Assembly (NCBI GenBank): GCA_964435925.1
Contig: CAYTBG010000002.1
Span: 8,984 to 72,983 of the forward strand
Length of the DNA: 64,000 nt
Direction: 5' to 3'
DNA from: SOIV01 sp964435925
GTDB lineage: Bacteria; Acidobacteriota; Aminicenantia; Aminicenantales; Aminicenantaceae
Shown here: one piece after another, positions 51,123 through 60,785 of the stretch
Layout of the letters: every line of letters begins with the position of its first letter
Numbering within the stretch: the first letter of the stretch is position 1
Made by a program: the position numbers and the translations under genes
The notes under the pieces: model-generated
The model's database searches: none
What the model was told of the DNA's origin: nothing
Seen by the model: only the letters and a program-made list of their open reading frames with translations

Positions 51123-52259
51123 ATGGATTACAAAAGAGCAAAGATATATTTTCTGAGCGGCACGGGAAATTCCTATAGAGTGGCACTCTGGTTACACGAG
51201 GCTTGCGCTGCAAACAATATTGATTCTGAAATCATTCCGATCAATCAGGCAAAGCCCAAAGAAGAGATCGAGGCCTCACCAGAAAACCTCATTGTGCTTT
51301 CCTATCCGACACACGGTTTTCTCCCTCCTTGGTCTGCAGTTAAATTCATCTTTAAAATGCCTTTCAAAAGGAGAGCCCATTTTTTCTGTATGCCTACCCG
51401 TGGATGTATACGTTTCGGCCCGGTAATCATTCCCGGTATTGCAGCTCTCGCCTCGATGCTCCCGACTTTTATTCTTCTATTCAAAGGATACAATATCCGC
51501 GGCTCTTTGAGCTTTGACATGCCTGCGAATATGATTTCGCTCCACAGCCGGCTGAGCGAGAAAAACATCAACCTCATCAAAGCCAGCGCAAAACGAAAGG
51601 CTGAAAAATATTTCCCAGGGTTACTATCAGGGAAATCGATTTGGTTCACTCTGAATAATCTCTGGGAATACTTCTGGGGAGTGCTTCTGCTTTTATATTT
51701 CCCTTTTTTTCTTCCGACTTATCTCTTGATCGGGCGATTTTTCATGGGACAAATGATGTTTGCCAATAACAACTGCATCGGATGCGGGCTGTGTGCGAAA
51801 TCCTGTCCGAACGGTGCGATCGTCATGAAGGGGAGAAAAAATCCACGCCCATACTGGAAACACAACTGCGAAGATTGCCTGCGATGTATGAATTATTGTC
51901 AGCAAAAAGCCGTAGAGGTCGGGCATTCATGGGGCGTTATCCTCTATTTTATCGCAGCTCTGGGCTTTCCAGTTGGCGTGTTTATTTTTAATTCCATCGC
52001 TAGCGTATTTCCGCTGATCGATGGGATCAGGAATTGGTACACGATTTGGATAGTGGGGGCTATCTACCTCTATCCTGCGTACATTATCGCCTATTTCATT
52101 TTTTTTCATCTAATCCGGATAAAGCCTATTAACATGCTTTTCACATTCACGACTCTTACTCACTATTACAGGCGCTACCACGAACCGGAAACTCCTTTGA
52201 AAAACCTTCTGCAAAAAAAAGATATTGACTGTGAAAAAAACATGGATACAGGGAAATGA
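51123..52259 (+). CDS. EFR1-type flavodoxin/ferredoxin membrane protein
   Basis: A 378-residue fusion: an N-terminal flavodoxin-like domain (KIYFLSGTGNSYRVALWLHE, FMN phosphate loop), a hydrophobic segment (FWGVLLLLYFPFFLPTYLLI), two 4Fe-4S clusters (CIGCGLCAKSCPNGAI and CEDCLRCMNYCQQKAV) and three to four C-terminal membrane helices. This is the 'EFR1 family ferrodoxin' organisation. It likely moves electrons between membrane and cytosolic carriers, partner unknown. The flavodoxin part is shorter than normal but has the SGTGNS loop. Confidence 0.88.
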   Translation: MDYKRAKIYFLSGTGNSYRVALWLHEACAANNIDSEIIPINQAKPKEEIEASPENLIVLSYPTHGFLPPWSAVKFIFKMPFKRRAHFFCMPTRGCIRFGPVIIPGIAALASMLPTFILLFKGYNIRGSLSFDMPANMISLHSRLSEKNINLIKASAKRKAEKYFPGLLSGKSIWFTLNNLWEYFWGVLLLLYFPFFLPTYLLIGRFFMGQMMFANNNCIGCGLCAKSCPNGAIVMKGRKNPRPYWKHNCEDCLRCMNYCQQKAVEVGHSWGVILYFIAALGFPVGVFIFNSIASVFPLIDGIRNWYTIWIVGAIYLYPAYIIAYFIFFHLIRIKPINMLFTFTTLTHYYRRYHEPETPLKNLLQKKDIDCEKNMDTGK

Positions 52260-53033
52260 CGTGTTAAAAGATCACACACAAAAGAAATATATGTAGAAGA
52301 TCAATAAAATCAGATCCATTGTATGGTTTATGATATTTTGTGGAGGGATTTTCGCTCTCGTGGAAACCTCCCTTTGATTTTAAAAAAAGTGCAGTCGAGT
52401 CATATTTCTGAGGGTGAATTTCATATTGTTTCTAAACATTTTTTTATTCCTTTAGGGGCAAGTTTTATATCGCGGCATTAATTGGTTCGCTCTATCTTTA
52501 TAAACGTATTATCGAACAAATAGGCTTATTCCAATTCTTATCTATTTCGTTGCTTTTTGACCGTTTCTCAAAACTGCCGAATTCTGTAGTTCTCAGTATT
52601 AATATGAATGAACTAAATGTCATGCAGGGGGAGTGCATAGGACTGGATCAAAGATGGCCTTTTATAGGGGGTGTATGCCTGCAAGCTCACTTTTCATGCC
52701 GAACGACCACCTCCCCCCCCTCAACTCGTCCAGAAGGAGCTGTTGATGGCAGCCGAAGAGAGGGGCGAGTATTTCTGAGAGCATCCTTGACTGCTTTTTT
52801 TCGATTTGAGAGGAGGAGTCTATTTTATAGCTTACTTTTTTGCTTTTTTTGTCGTTTTGTTTCTTTGTTTTATCCTTGACCTCATCTTTTTTCCTGTGAT
52901 AGGCTCATTCCAAGACGTCAGTGCTTGGAAATTGTGAAAAATCGGACGATATTTGATATTCCTCCAAAACCAAATTCTTCTATTTAAAAAATCTATGGTC
53001 CAAATGAGAACTCTCCTTCGGCTTTCCCTCTTT
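52260..53033. other. Long gap with a possible 3' gene remnant
   Basis: 774 AT-rich bases without an intact gene. A 36-codon frame open from 52668 to TGA 52776-52778 (KLTFHAERPPPPPQLVQKEL and on, ending EERGEYF) looks like the C terminus of a lost protein, following a TAG at 52665. It contains a run of eight C bases (52713-52720). Nothing else is supported. Confidence 0.35.
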
Positions 53034-54803
53034 TTAATTATGTTCTGTTTCAGACCGCGGCTCGAGCTTCTGGTGTTCGATGATAATCCGGAGCCACCAG
53101 TCAGGATATTGGATGGTTTTTCTCTCTCTGGTCTCTTGGTTATAGATGAAGAGATGATTATATTTGACCAACAACTGGTCGCCCAGTTCCCACCAGGCCT
53201 CGATGACCCTCTCTGCATTGTTCAGACAATATGTGGTTAAAAACTCTCTTGCCAGGTCAGGATCTTGCTTGTAGAGATCCAGAGCAGCCTTGTCGATAGC
53301 CGCAGTGTTTTTCAGAGCCGGCTTTTCCCATTTTTCCCGGGCCTTTTTCACGTCTTCGATAGCCAGTGAATAGGCGACCTGGGTGTGGAAACCGACATAA
53401 TCAAATGCCCAGCGGGCAGATTTTCTATCAAAGACAAAATGGTCTCCGATTTCGAAAGATTTGGGTATCCCGGTTATCCCGGCGCCATAAAGGGGCATGA
53501 AGCAGGAGGTATCCTGAGCGCCCCAAGCAAGCCAGACGATTCCTCCGATGGGATGGGGAAGCCATCCTCTCGACTGGGTAACAGTAACGTACTCGGCGCG
53601 GTTGTCGCTGATAAATCTTTTAGTATCCCAGGTTTTTCCGTCAAATTTATAGGGCCTGGTCAGATAGTTGGGATTGGAGAAAGGTCCGGCCTGGAGGGTC
53701 TCGCTCAAGTCGAAATGAGTTCCCTCGTATTTATCCCGGGTAAGACGTATGACATCCTCCACGGACAACTTCTTATCCGGCTTAACAGAAAACGGAAAAT
53801 CCATGTTGGGAACATCGGGGCTGAATTTTTTGGAAGAGGCCACAAGATCGAAGAATCTCCACAGGCGGCTATGCCATCCATGTGTGCTGTTTGCGCTTCC
53901 TTCTATCGGAGAATAGGCTTTTTTCCAGTTAAAAGGTTCACCGCTTTTTGGATCATAATAGCCGTTCTCTACGGCATAGGAGATAACATTAGCTGAAGCC
54001 ATGAAATAATCGGGCTTGTTGAGGTCGATCTCTCCTATTCTTGACTCGTTGGGACAGACACTGACATGGTCGTCCGGCACGCGTTGGGCGCACCAGATGG
54101 CTCCTGGTTTTCCGGTTTTTGGATTCCACAAAGATCCCACAGGCATGATTTCGAAGATCCATACCTCGTTGGGATCAGCCACAGCCAGCATCTCTCCATA
54201 ATCAGTATGCCCATATCCATGCTCTTCAGCTAAAGAGCCCATGAGCTTGATAGCCTCTCTCGCAGTCTTGCACCTTTCCATGGCCAGCAGTGTGAGCATG
54301 GTGATGTCGAATTTTGGCGCAGGTGTCAGGTTGTTCATCTTGGGGCGGCTGCCGATTGTGGATTCTCCTATCGCCAATTGCTGATCGTTCATGTACCCAA
54401 ACGACCCGTGAACGAATGCGTAGGTATGAGCGATCTGTGGAATTTCAAGCCCAGTGAAGTTTTTCTCGTAAACCACCTCCCATTTCAATCCTTCCTCAGG
54501 CGGAAATGTCTTGAACTGATCAATATGGTAGATTTTACGCATGGAACCTGGCTCATGATCTGCTGCGGGGATGTAGCGCCAGGTCCAATCACATACACCA
54601 CAGTCACAGGTGTGGGTTGTGATGACAGAGCCGTCGACAGATGCATTTTTTCCTACGATGATCACGGTACACCCTTTACTCGCATAGTCTGTGATCAGGC
54701 ATTCATCTTGCTGCCCCTGAGAACCTTTTAGAGAGAATGCACTAAAGAGGCCCAAAGAGAGAAATAGAATGCCAACGATCAAAGAGAATTTTTTTTGATT
54801 CAC
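53034..54803 (-). CDS. Secreted C69-family dipeptidase
   Basis: A 589-residue N-terminal-nucleophile hydrolase of the PepD/U34 family. A signal peptide (SLIVGILFLSLGLFSAFS) is followed by a short propeptide and the catalytic segment HTCDCGVCDWTWRYIPA, where one Cys becomes N-terminal after processing. Other family signatures: QLAIGESTIGSRP and EEHGYGHTDYGEMLAVADPN. It cleaves dipeptides in the periplasm and fits peptide-based growth. GGAGG precedes ATG. Confidence 0.93.
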   Translation of the reverse strand: MNQKKFSLIVGILFLSLGLFSAFSLKGSQGQQDECLITDYASKGCTVIIVGKNASVDGSVITTHTCDCGVCDWTWRYIPAADHEPGSMRKIYHIDQFKTFPPEEGLKWEVVYEKNFTGLEIPQIAHTYAFVHGSFGYMNDQQLAIGESTIGSRPKMNNLTPAPKFDITMLTLLAMERCKTAREAIKLMGSLAEEHGYGHTDYGEMLAVADPNEVWIFEIMPVGSLWNPKTGKPGAIWCAQRVPDDHVSVCPNESRIGEIDLNKPDYFMASANVISYAVENGYYDPKSGEPFNWKKAYSPIEGSANSTHGWHSRLWRFFDLVASSKKFSPDVPNMDFPFSVKPDKKLSVEDVIRLTRDKYEGTHFDLSETLQAGPFSNPNYLTRPYKFDGKTWDTKRFISDNRAEYVTVTQSRGWLPHPIGGIVWLAWGAQDTSCFMPLYGAGITGIPKSFEIGDHFVFDRKSARWAFDYVGFHTQVAYSLAIEDVKKAREKWEKPALKNTAAIDKAALDLYKQDPDLAREFLTTYCLNNAERVIEAWWELGDQLLVKYNHLFIYNQETRERKTIQYPDWWLRIIIEHQKLEPRSETEHN

Positions 54804-54874
54804 GTTTACCTCCTAAAGATTGGATGGATGCAATTTATGTTGATGGCCCATTCTCCAGAGATTCAGAAAAATCC

Positions 54875-55663
54875 TCATAATGATGGCTTTTCCCTTAAAA
54901 CATTTTCAAGGTTTTGCGGCTTTCTGAGAACTGGACGCAATTTACACAGAAATTCATAAAGATCTTTTTTAGTTGGAAATTCTACCAGTCCTTCACTTCT
55001 TCTTTGGACTTCTCTGAAAAAAACATCATCGAAATATCCTGGGATAATCGTTGCTCCTCTGTATTCTCCCAAGGGCTTCAGGAAAATATACCCGTCAAAC
55101 ATGTGATCGATAGTCAGATCCTTTAGATAGGGAAGAACAAACGCTGCCCAGTCCCTGCCTTTCCAGTAGCCAAAAAACTCTATGGCATTGATAGCGAATA
55201 ACGGAGTGGACAGATCAAAACCGACGGGCTTGCGTCGAGGATGATTCTTGTTTTCTTTCCAGACCGTTTTAAAGATCTCCAATACTTCCTGGTATCCCCA
55301 GCCGATAAAATCCGGGCCATCTCTCAGGATCTGAATAACCAGTTCCTCCCTGTATTCAGGGGAGTCTATGAACTCATCAGCCAGATGTTGCTGGGCCGTC
55401 GAGCTAAATTCTATAGCGACGTAGTCCAGCTGTGCTGTCTTATTATCGGAGATCTTTTTAATCGACTCGCTAATGAATTGAGCGGGGGCGTCAATCCAGT
55501 GATCTTCTCCAAGCATGACCAGATTGTGGGTTTTCAATTTCTCTATGACGTACTCTTCTGGCGGCAGACTATTCTCCTTTAAATACTTGACGTATGCCTC
55601 GTCCGAAACAAGATAGGAATTTGGTTTTTGCGCTTGCCGTGCTTTACTCACATTTTTATCCAA
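54875..55663 (-). CDS. Erythromycin-esterase/ChaN-like protein
   Basis: A 262-residue protein with the EreA/Tiki/ChaN type pattern: NLVMLGEDHWIDAPAQFIS (catalytic Glu-Asp-His strand loop), then YVAIEFSSTAQQHLADEFI, and FVLPYLKDLTIDHMFDGYIF where the partner His-Met usually stands. In this superfamily the Glu/His residues coordinate metal or haem, or hydrolyse esters. It is shorter than EreA (about 400) and has no signal peptide, so the exact activity is open. It is followed by C69 dipeptidase after 70 bases. Confidence 0.6.
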   Translation of the reverse strand: MDKNVSKARQAQKPNSYLVSDEAYVKYLKENSLPPEEYVIEKLKTHNLVMLGEDHWIDAPAQFISESIKKISDNKTAQLDYVAIEFSSTAQQHLADEFIDSPEYREELVIQILRDGPDFIGWGYQEVLEIFKTVWKENKNHPRRKPVGFDLSTPLFAINAIEFFGYWKGRDWAAFVLPYLKDLTIDHMFDGYIFLKPLGEYRGATIIPGYFDDVFFREVQRRSEGLVEFPTKKDLYEFLCKLRPVLRKPQNLENVLREKPSL

Positions 55664-55695
55664 TTTCCGCCCTTTGACATCCCTTACAACCTATA

Positions 55696-56358
55696 TCATA
55701 GAGAAACTTTGTGGTCAAACACAGAGAAATCGGGAGAAGAGATATATTTACAAAAAATATAATGAAGAAAGCTCAAACTGTGGAAACGCTCCTGCCGGTC
55801 TGAACCGCCCTCGGAAACAAGAAAATGAAGGTGGGAGTGAAGATTTATCCGGCTTCCAAACGACTGTATCACCGCGATAATCCCGGGCGTAAGCTCTCTG
55901 CCTGCAACCGCCTTGAAGTATTTCAGAAGTGCCTCTTTCCCGCAGAGACAAAGACCTGAGAGAAGCGAACGGTTGTATTTGAAGAACACGCGCAGCATCT
56001 TAGGGATAGTGAAGACGACCTGGCGGTGAGGCACATCAAGGAGAAGCTTCTCTCTCATCCACTCTCCCCACTCCTCGCGTCTTTTGGAATGGCATGATGG
56101 GCAGAATCCACGAACTTTGCATGAGAAGGTCAACAATCTTTCCGTTCCACAGTCAGGACATCGAATTCTTGCAAATCCACACTTCGGATTGCCGCAGTCC
56201 AAGTACTTGTCCACGACCTCTTGGATAACCGGACGGAAATATCCATACTCTCTCTCAAAGCGGTTCTCGTATTCTGAGAGAAACTTATCGAAGTAGTGGA
56301 AAAGTACTCTGTAGAGGATAGAGCGTTCTGGATGATGCTGACGATATATCCCGGCCAT
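55696..56358 (-). pseudogene. Truncated IS91-family transposase
   Basis: 220 residues of an IS91/IS801-like Y2 transposase: N-terminal zinc-binding part (CGNPKCGFARIRCPDCGTER, FCPSCHSKRREEWGEWM), then the HUH region HSHLHFLVSEGG. Full members run on for about 150 residues with catalytic Tyr residues after this point; here the sequence diverges and ends after a further 25 residues, so the Tyr pair is missing. Rolling-circle elements of this type transpose next to a single end and can carry flanking DNA, which may relate to the broken genes around it. Confidence 0.8.
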
Positions 56359-56607
56359 TGAAGCAGAGATGATTCCGAAAACATGCCAAATTCCTGATTA
56401 AGCCGGAAGATGCTCATTTCCCATGGAAAAGATAGAGATCAAGTTATGTCTTGAATGGAAAGAGGTAAACAGCTGTTTACTTTTATGAAATTGACAAGTC
56501 AACTCTTGTTGCTTTGCAGAGCTTACGAGACTCGAAAAAGGAATTTACCTTGATGGCAAAAAGACAGCTCCAGCCAAGGTTGCTCAGCTTAATAAGAGAA
56601 ATTAGAT

Positions 56608-56709
56608 AGCCTCGGCTATTCAGACAATTATTTCGGCGAGACGGGAATCGACATCACCCAGGCTGACCGAACATTCTTCGTCAAGCTGGGTTATGCCTGG
56701 ACGAGGTAA
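56608..56709 (+). pseudogene. C-terminal remnant of a TonB-dependent receptor
   Basis: A short open frame reads SLGYSDNYFGETGIDITQAD, then RTFFVKLGYAWTR and TAA at 56707-56709. The ending with alternating aromatic strand 'FFVKLGYAW' is typical of the last strand of an outer-membrane barrel. No upstream part of the gene is present. The remaining 56359-56607 and 56710-57099 show no intact gene. Confidence 0.4.
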
Positions 56710-57099
56710 GTAATAATAAAAACTGATCTTTTTCAACTTCGATGCCATAGAGCATTATTAGAAATTCCTCAACCTTTTGAAGACTTGTTCTGCAGGACTT
56801 GTATGCGGATTTGTTGTGGAGTCTATCCTCGATTGTCAGTCTCATCTCTTATCACTGGAAATTTTTCAGCAAATGATCACCTCCCTCTTAAATATTAGCG
56901 GCAATGAGGTTATTCCTAAAATCTATAGCTCTAGAGGAAAATTGGCATTTAAAATGCTATAATGCTTGGTTAGATCATAGGAGGTAGCATGATCTTAATC
57001 GACCAAAATCAATGCAATGTTTGCCCTAGATTATCCGGAATCTGAATACCCAACTAGTGAGGTACATAATCCCTATGGGATTCTACCAGGAGTGAATAA

Positions 57100-57408
57100 A
57101 TGAAATATTTTATAGATTGTGGCGCTCATAATAGTTGTTCTGCCAGGATTTTTAGGAAGTTAAATGATAGTAATTGTGAATATCATATATTCAGTTTTGA
57201 AATAGAGCCAAAATTTTCTAAATATTTTTTTCGTGATATTCCCAATCTGACTTTTATGCAAAAAGCCGTATGGATAGAGGACGGCACAACTAAGTTTTAT
57301 AGAGACAAAAAGAAGCTGAAGGCAGGCGGGTCACTATTGTTTGAGAAGACTTCAAAGAATTTAAATAAAATAAAGCCAATAATTGTTGAAACAATAGTCG
57401 AGAGGTAG
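57100..57408 (+). pseudogene. N-terminal fragment of an FkbM-type methyltransferase
   Basis: 102 residues with the FkbM start MKYFIDCGAHNSCSARIFRK (SAM loop, DCGAH) and FSFEIEPKFSKYF, then VWIEDGTTKFYRDKKK, ending early in ETIVER. Complete FkbM family enzymes have about 200-260 residues, so the substrate half is missing. The 35 bases to the following S9 peptidase contain that gene's ribosome site. Confidence 0.6.
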
Positions 57409-57442
57409 TTTTCTAATATAGTTATCATAAAAAGGAGGAAGA

Positions 57443-59458
57443 ATGAGAAGAAAAATCATGATCGGGCTTTTGCTTGTTTTGACATTTGCTTTGGCTTCAG
57501 CGGAGGAAAGGAGAAAAATCATAGTAGATGATTACTTCAGGATAAAAGACATCTCCGATATCCAGATTTCGCCAGATAGAAAAAAAATTGCTTTTGTGAA
57601 GAGGGAGATCATCCCAGATCCTAAGAAAAAAGGCGAGCTCAAGCGAACCCGGGATATTTTCATGCTCGACCTCGAAGACAATTCATTACACCGTTTGACA
57701 ACTCATGAAAAGGGTTCTTCCTATCCCCGGTGGTCACCGGATGGCCGATTCCTCGCCTTTCTCTCCAGTAGAATAAAAGAAAATCAGATATGGCTTTTGG
57801 ACATGAAGCATGGGGGAGAAGCCAGCCAGATCACAGACTGGAAGCAAGGAATAGAGGAGTTTTCTTGGTCCCCTGATTCCAAACACTTAATCCTTATTTC
57901 AACTGATTTTGAAGATGAGAAACAAAGAGAAGAAGAAAACAAAGCCAAGAAAGATAATCCTTATGTCATCACTCGGACAAAATTTTTGTATGATGGAATC
58001 GGCTATTTTGGCGATCCCCGAGAATTCAAGCATATTTGGATTATTTCTTTAAATTGTGCAAAAAAACCCAAAAAGATCACTGAGGGCTGTTTTGACCACA
58101 GCGATCCTCGATGGTCTCCGGACGGGAGACACATTGCTTTTGTTTCCAATAGAACTGGGGATGATGATAACAATGATAACACCGATATCTGGATAGTCTC
58201 CTCTGAAGGAGGCGAACCCCAACAGATAACCACCAATGTGGGAGCTGACAGCTCACCCCGTTGGTCGCCAGATGGGCGGTTTATTGCCTACATCTCCAAT
58301 CCCGAGCCCAATAACCTGTACAAGCTTAACTATCTCTGCGTTGTCTCCCCTGAAGGAGGTTTACCTGTTTGTTTAAGCAATAGCTTGGATCGGGAAGTCC
58401 ATAACCTTGTCTGGGATAAAGACAGCAAGGCTGTGTACGGCCTCGTTCCTGATAAGGCCAGGGTCCATGTTTTCAAGTTTACCCTGGAGGATAAAAAAAT
58501 CAAAAGGATCATTACCGGAGAAAGACGTTTGGATCAGCTCTGTATTTCCAAAGACAATCGCTTTTTTGCCTTCACCTTAGAGGATAACGACCTTCCTTCA
58601 GAGCTTTTCACGGCATCTTTGGACGGACAAAACCTGATGCAGAGAACACATCTGAATCAAGAATTGCTCGATGAGCTTCTCCTGGGCAAGACAGAAAAAA
58701 TTGTGTTTAAAAATCCCGATGGCCAGGATGTGGAAGGATTTGTGTTGTTTCCTCCTGATTTTAATGCGCAGAAAAAATATCCTCTGATTTTGAAAATCCA
58801 TGGAGGACCTCAGGGAACAGACGGAAATTATTTTTCTGCAGAAGGCCAGTGGTATGCAGCCAACGGCTACATAGTCTTATGGGTCAATTATAGAGGTAGT
58901 TCAGATTATGGAGAGGCCTGGCAGGAAGCCATTGCCGTGGACTGGTACTTCAAGGAATATGATGATTTGATGGCTGCTGTGGACTTCATGTGTGAAAAGG
59001 ATTTTGTTGATTCCCAGAGGCTTGGAGTGACCGGGGTGAGTTATGGGGGGTGCATGACTAGCTGGATCGTGGGCCACACGGACCGTTTTGCCGCGGCAGT
59101 GGCCGAAAGGTTCGTCGCCGATAATTTCAGCTCCTTTGGAGTAGATGACACTGCTTACTGGTACGAAAAAGACTTTGGTCTTCCTTATGACGAAAAAAAT
59201 TTTACCCAGTATCGGAAAACATCACCCATTCTCTACATCAAGAACTGCACAACTCCCATTCTCATCATGCAGTGTATAAAAGATCACCGCTGCCCCCTTC
59301 CTCAGGCTCTCCAATTTTACATGGGCCTCAAGAAGCTGAAAAAAGCTGAGGCCCAGTTAGTGCTTTATCCCCGGGAATCGCATGGTATCAGGGAAACTCT
59401 TCATTTAGCTGACCGCCTCAGAAGAATCGTGGACTGGTTCGATAAATACCTAAAATAG
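57443..59458 (+). CDS. S9-family serine peptidase (acylaminoacyl-peptidase/DPP-like)
   Basis: A 671-residue exported enzyme. A signal peptide (MIGLLLVLTFALASAEE) is followed by a TolB/WD40-like beta-propeller with repeats such as RWSPDGRFLAFLSS, RWSPDGRHIAFVSN and RWSPDGRFIAYISN, then an alpha/beta-hydrolase domain with Ser533 in GVSYGG, Asp614 in IKDHR and His647 in RESHG. It should release N-terminal peptides or acylated residues from oligopeptides in the periplasm. AAAGGAGG precedes the ATG. No sign of damage, unlike its neighbours. Confidence 0.95.
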   Translation: MRRKIMIGLLLVLTFALASAEERRKIIVDDYFRIKDISDIQISPDRKKIAFVKREIIPDPKKKGELKRTRDIFMLDLEDNSLHRLTTHEKGSSYPRWSPDGRFLAFLSSRIKENQIWLLDMKHGGEASQITDWKQGIEEFSWSPDSKHLILISTDFEDEKQREEENKAKKDNPYVITRTKFLYDGIGYFGDPREFKHIWIISLNCAKKPKKITEGCFDHSDPRWSPDGRHIAFVSNRTGDDDNNDNTDIWIVSSEGGEPQQITTNVGADSSPRWSPDGRFIAYISNPEPNNLYKLNYLCVVSPEGGLPVCLSNSLDREVHNLVWDKDSKAVYGLVPDKARVHVFKFTLEDKKIKRIITGERRLDQLCISKDNRFFAFTLEDNDLPSELFTASLDGQNLMQRTHLNQELLDELLLGKTEKIVFKNPDGQDVEGFVLFPPDFNAQKKYPLILKIHGGPQGTDGNYFSAEGQWYAANGYIVLWVNYRGSSDYGEAWQEAIAVDWYFKEYDDLMAAVDFMCEKDFVDSQRLGVTGVSYGGCMTSWIVGHTDRFAAAVAERFVADNFSSFGVDDTAYWYEKDFGLPYDEKNFTQYRKTSPILYIKNCTTPILIMQCIKDHRCPLPQALQFYMGLKKLKKAEAQLVLYPRESHGIRETLHLADRLRRIVDWFDKYLK

Positions 59459-59570
59459 TAGAAGTTGCCACAAGCTAAAGTATGTCTTATTAAGCTTCTC
59501 TTTTTGACTGAGAATAACAATAAGATCATGAAAATCTGAGATCAGTACTCCCCCTCATTCCACAGAAATG

Positions 59571-59605
59571 AAAAAAGGGGAAGCATGCGAGCTTCCTCTT
59601 TTTTT
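59571..59605. terminator. Bidirectional intrinsic terminator
   Basis: A-run, GGGGAAGC, loop ATGCGA, GCTTCCTC and a T-run (59571-59605) form an 8-bp stem with one G-U pair, with T-tracts on both strands. It ends the S9 peptidase transcript from the left and the TonB fragment transcript from the right. Confidence 0.85.
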
Positions 59606-59623
59606 GTAAAGTGCTAAAGCTAT

Positions 59624-60172
59624 TTAGAAAACGAAACGAATCCCTAACTGAGCTCTCCTGGGCAAAACATAACCTCCTGGTGCCAAGTAGGCGTCGCTGT
59701 CTGCATCAGTTGAAGCAACCCAGTAGTGGTAGTCGGTATTAAAGATGTTCCATACGTCTATCAAAAGTTTTAATCTGGTTTTTTTCCAGAGTCTAAACTC
59801 TTTTTCCAGTCTCAGATCCAAATATGTCTGGTTCGGATATCTTTTACTGCCTCTTGGCTCAGCTGCTATCTCCCGACGTCCTTGGGCCAGCGATATAGGT
59901 ATCGTGCGGTTATAAGGTCTGCCTTGCTCATAGGCAAAATAGGCGCTGAGCAGTATTCCATAAGGAAAGATATAAGTTCCACTGATCTTGAACTGATATT
60001 CTCGGTCATAACTGCCCGGGACTCCGTACATATTGATTAAATCATTCTTATCCCAATAGTCACGGGGGTACCGCTTTCCCTTAGACAAGGTCAAACTCCC
60101 ACTCACCTGCCAGTTGTTGGAGAGGCGCTTCCTGAAAGCTAAAATCAATGCTTTATAAGTCGTTTTATCATC
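59624..60172 (-). pseudogene. C-terminal part of a TonB-dependent receptor, 5' end missing
   Basis: The last about 182 residues of an outer-membrane receptor: DDKTTYKALILAFRKRLSNN, GTYIFPYGILLSAYFAYEQG and the terminal strand AQLGIRFVF with a final Phe for BAM recognition. It aligns with the end of the receptor at 60786-63558 (LGMSLTYSKSE against VSGSLTLSKGK, PWGILASANWIYQTGRP against PYGILLSAYFAYEQGRP). At about 60172 the homology stops and sequence of a different gene on the other strand begins, so it was cut by a rearrangement. Confidence 0.8.
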
Positions 60173-60174
60173 TC

Positions 60175-60651
60175 GATTGGTGGTTAGATAGAAGCTGTCT
60201 CCGGGCTTTGAAAAAAGGCCGTTCTTTCGTCAGCAACGGGCCTGTAGTCGAGTTCATGATTAACCACCAATATTTGCCTGGTGATTTATTTACTGTCAGA
60301 GACGGAACACTTGACATCGGGATCAAAGTCCAGAGTGCTCCCTGGATCTCTGTGGATGAAGTTAGAATTATCGTAAACGGCAAAAGAAAAATTATATTGC
60401 CCGTAAAAGCTCCGAGGGAACAAATTTTAAAACTTGAAGATAGGATCAATTTGAACATCCAAGGTGATTCTTATATCGCTATAGAGGTCCTCGGCAACGA
60501 AACTTTATTCCCTGTCGTACAAAGAAGAACAAAAATCGACGGTTACAAATGTGGCCCTCTCCCTTACGCCTTAACAAATCCCATCTTTGTAGATGTGGAT
60601 GGAAATGGCAAGTTCGACTCTCCTCTGCCAAAAATCAAGTTTATTTTCTGA
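60175..60651 (+). pseudogene. C-terminal fragment of a CehA/McbA-type metallohydrolase
   Basis: About 158 residues that match the C-terminal part of CehA/McbA-family PHP-like metallohydrolases: LRALKKGRSFVSNGPVVEFM, GTLDIGIKVQSAPWISVDEV, and YALTNPIFVDVDGNGKFDSP. The N-terminal PHP catalytic domain with its metal ligands is absent, so it cannot be active. Its 5' edge abuts the TonB receptor fragment around 60170-60178, and the fused frame starts inside the receptor DNA. No gene is seen in 60652-60785. Confidence 0.75.
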
Positions 60652-60785
60652 AGGGAAGGTGGTGTCTCGCTTAAGCTGGATGGTTTGAAGGTCCCGGGGG
60701 ATTTATGTCGCTTTTTGAGTCGTTAACCTTGTCTACGCACTCCACCCTCTGGGATGAAGTGATAACATTAAAAAAGTCTAAAAGA

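Noticed and set aside
52550..52879. 109-residue frame
   Set aside because: Contains low-complexity Phe/Leu stretches from T-rich DNA and disagrees with the more protein-like frame at 52668-52778.
53385..53996. 203-residue frame on the plus strand
   Set aside because: Antisense shadow of the C69 dipeptidase gene.
56777..56962. Sixty-one-residue frame
   Set aside because: No ribosome binding site and no recognisable pattern within decayed DNA.
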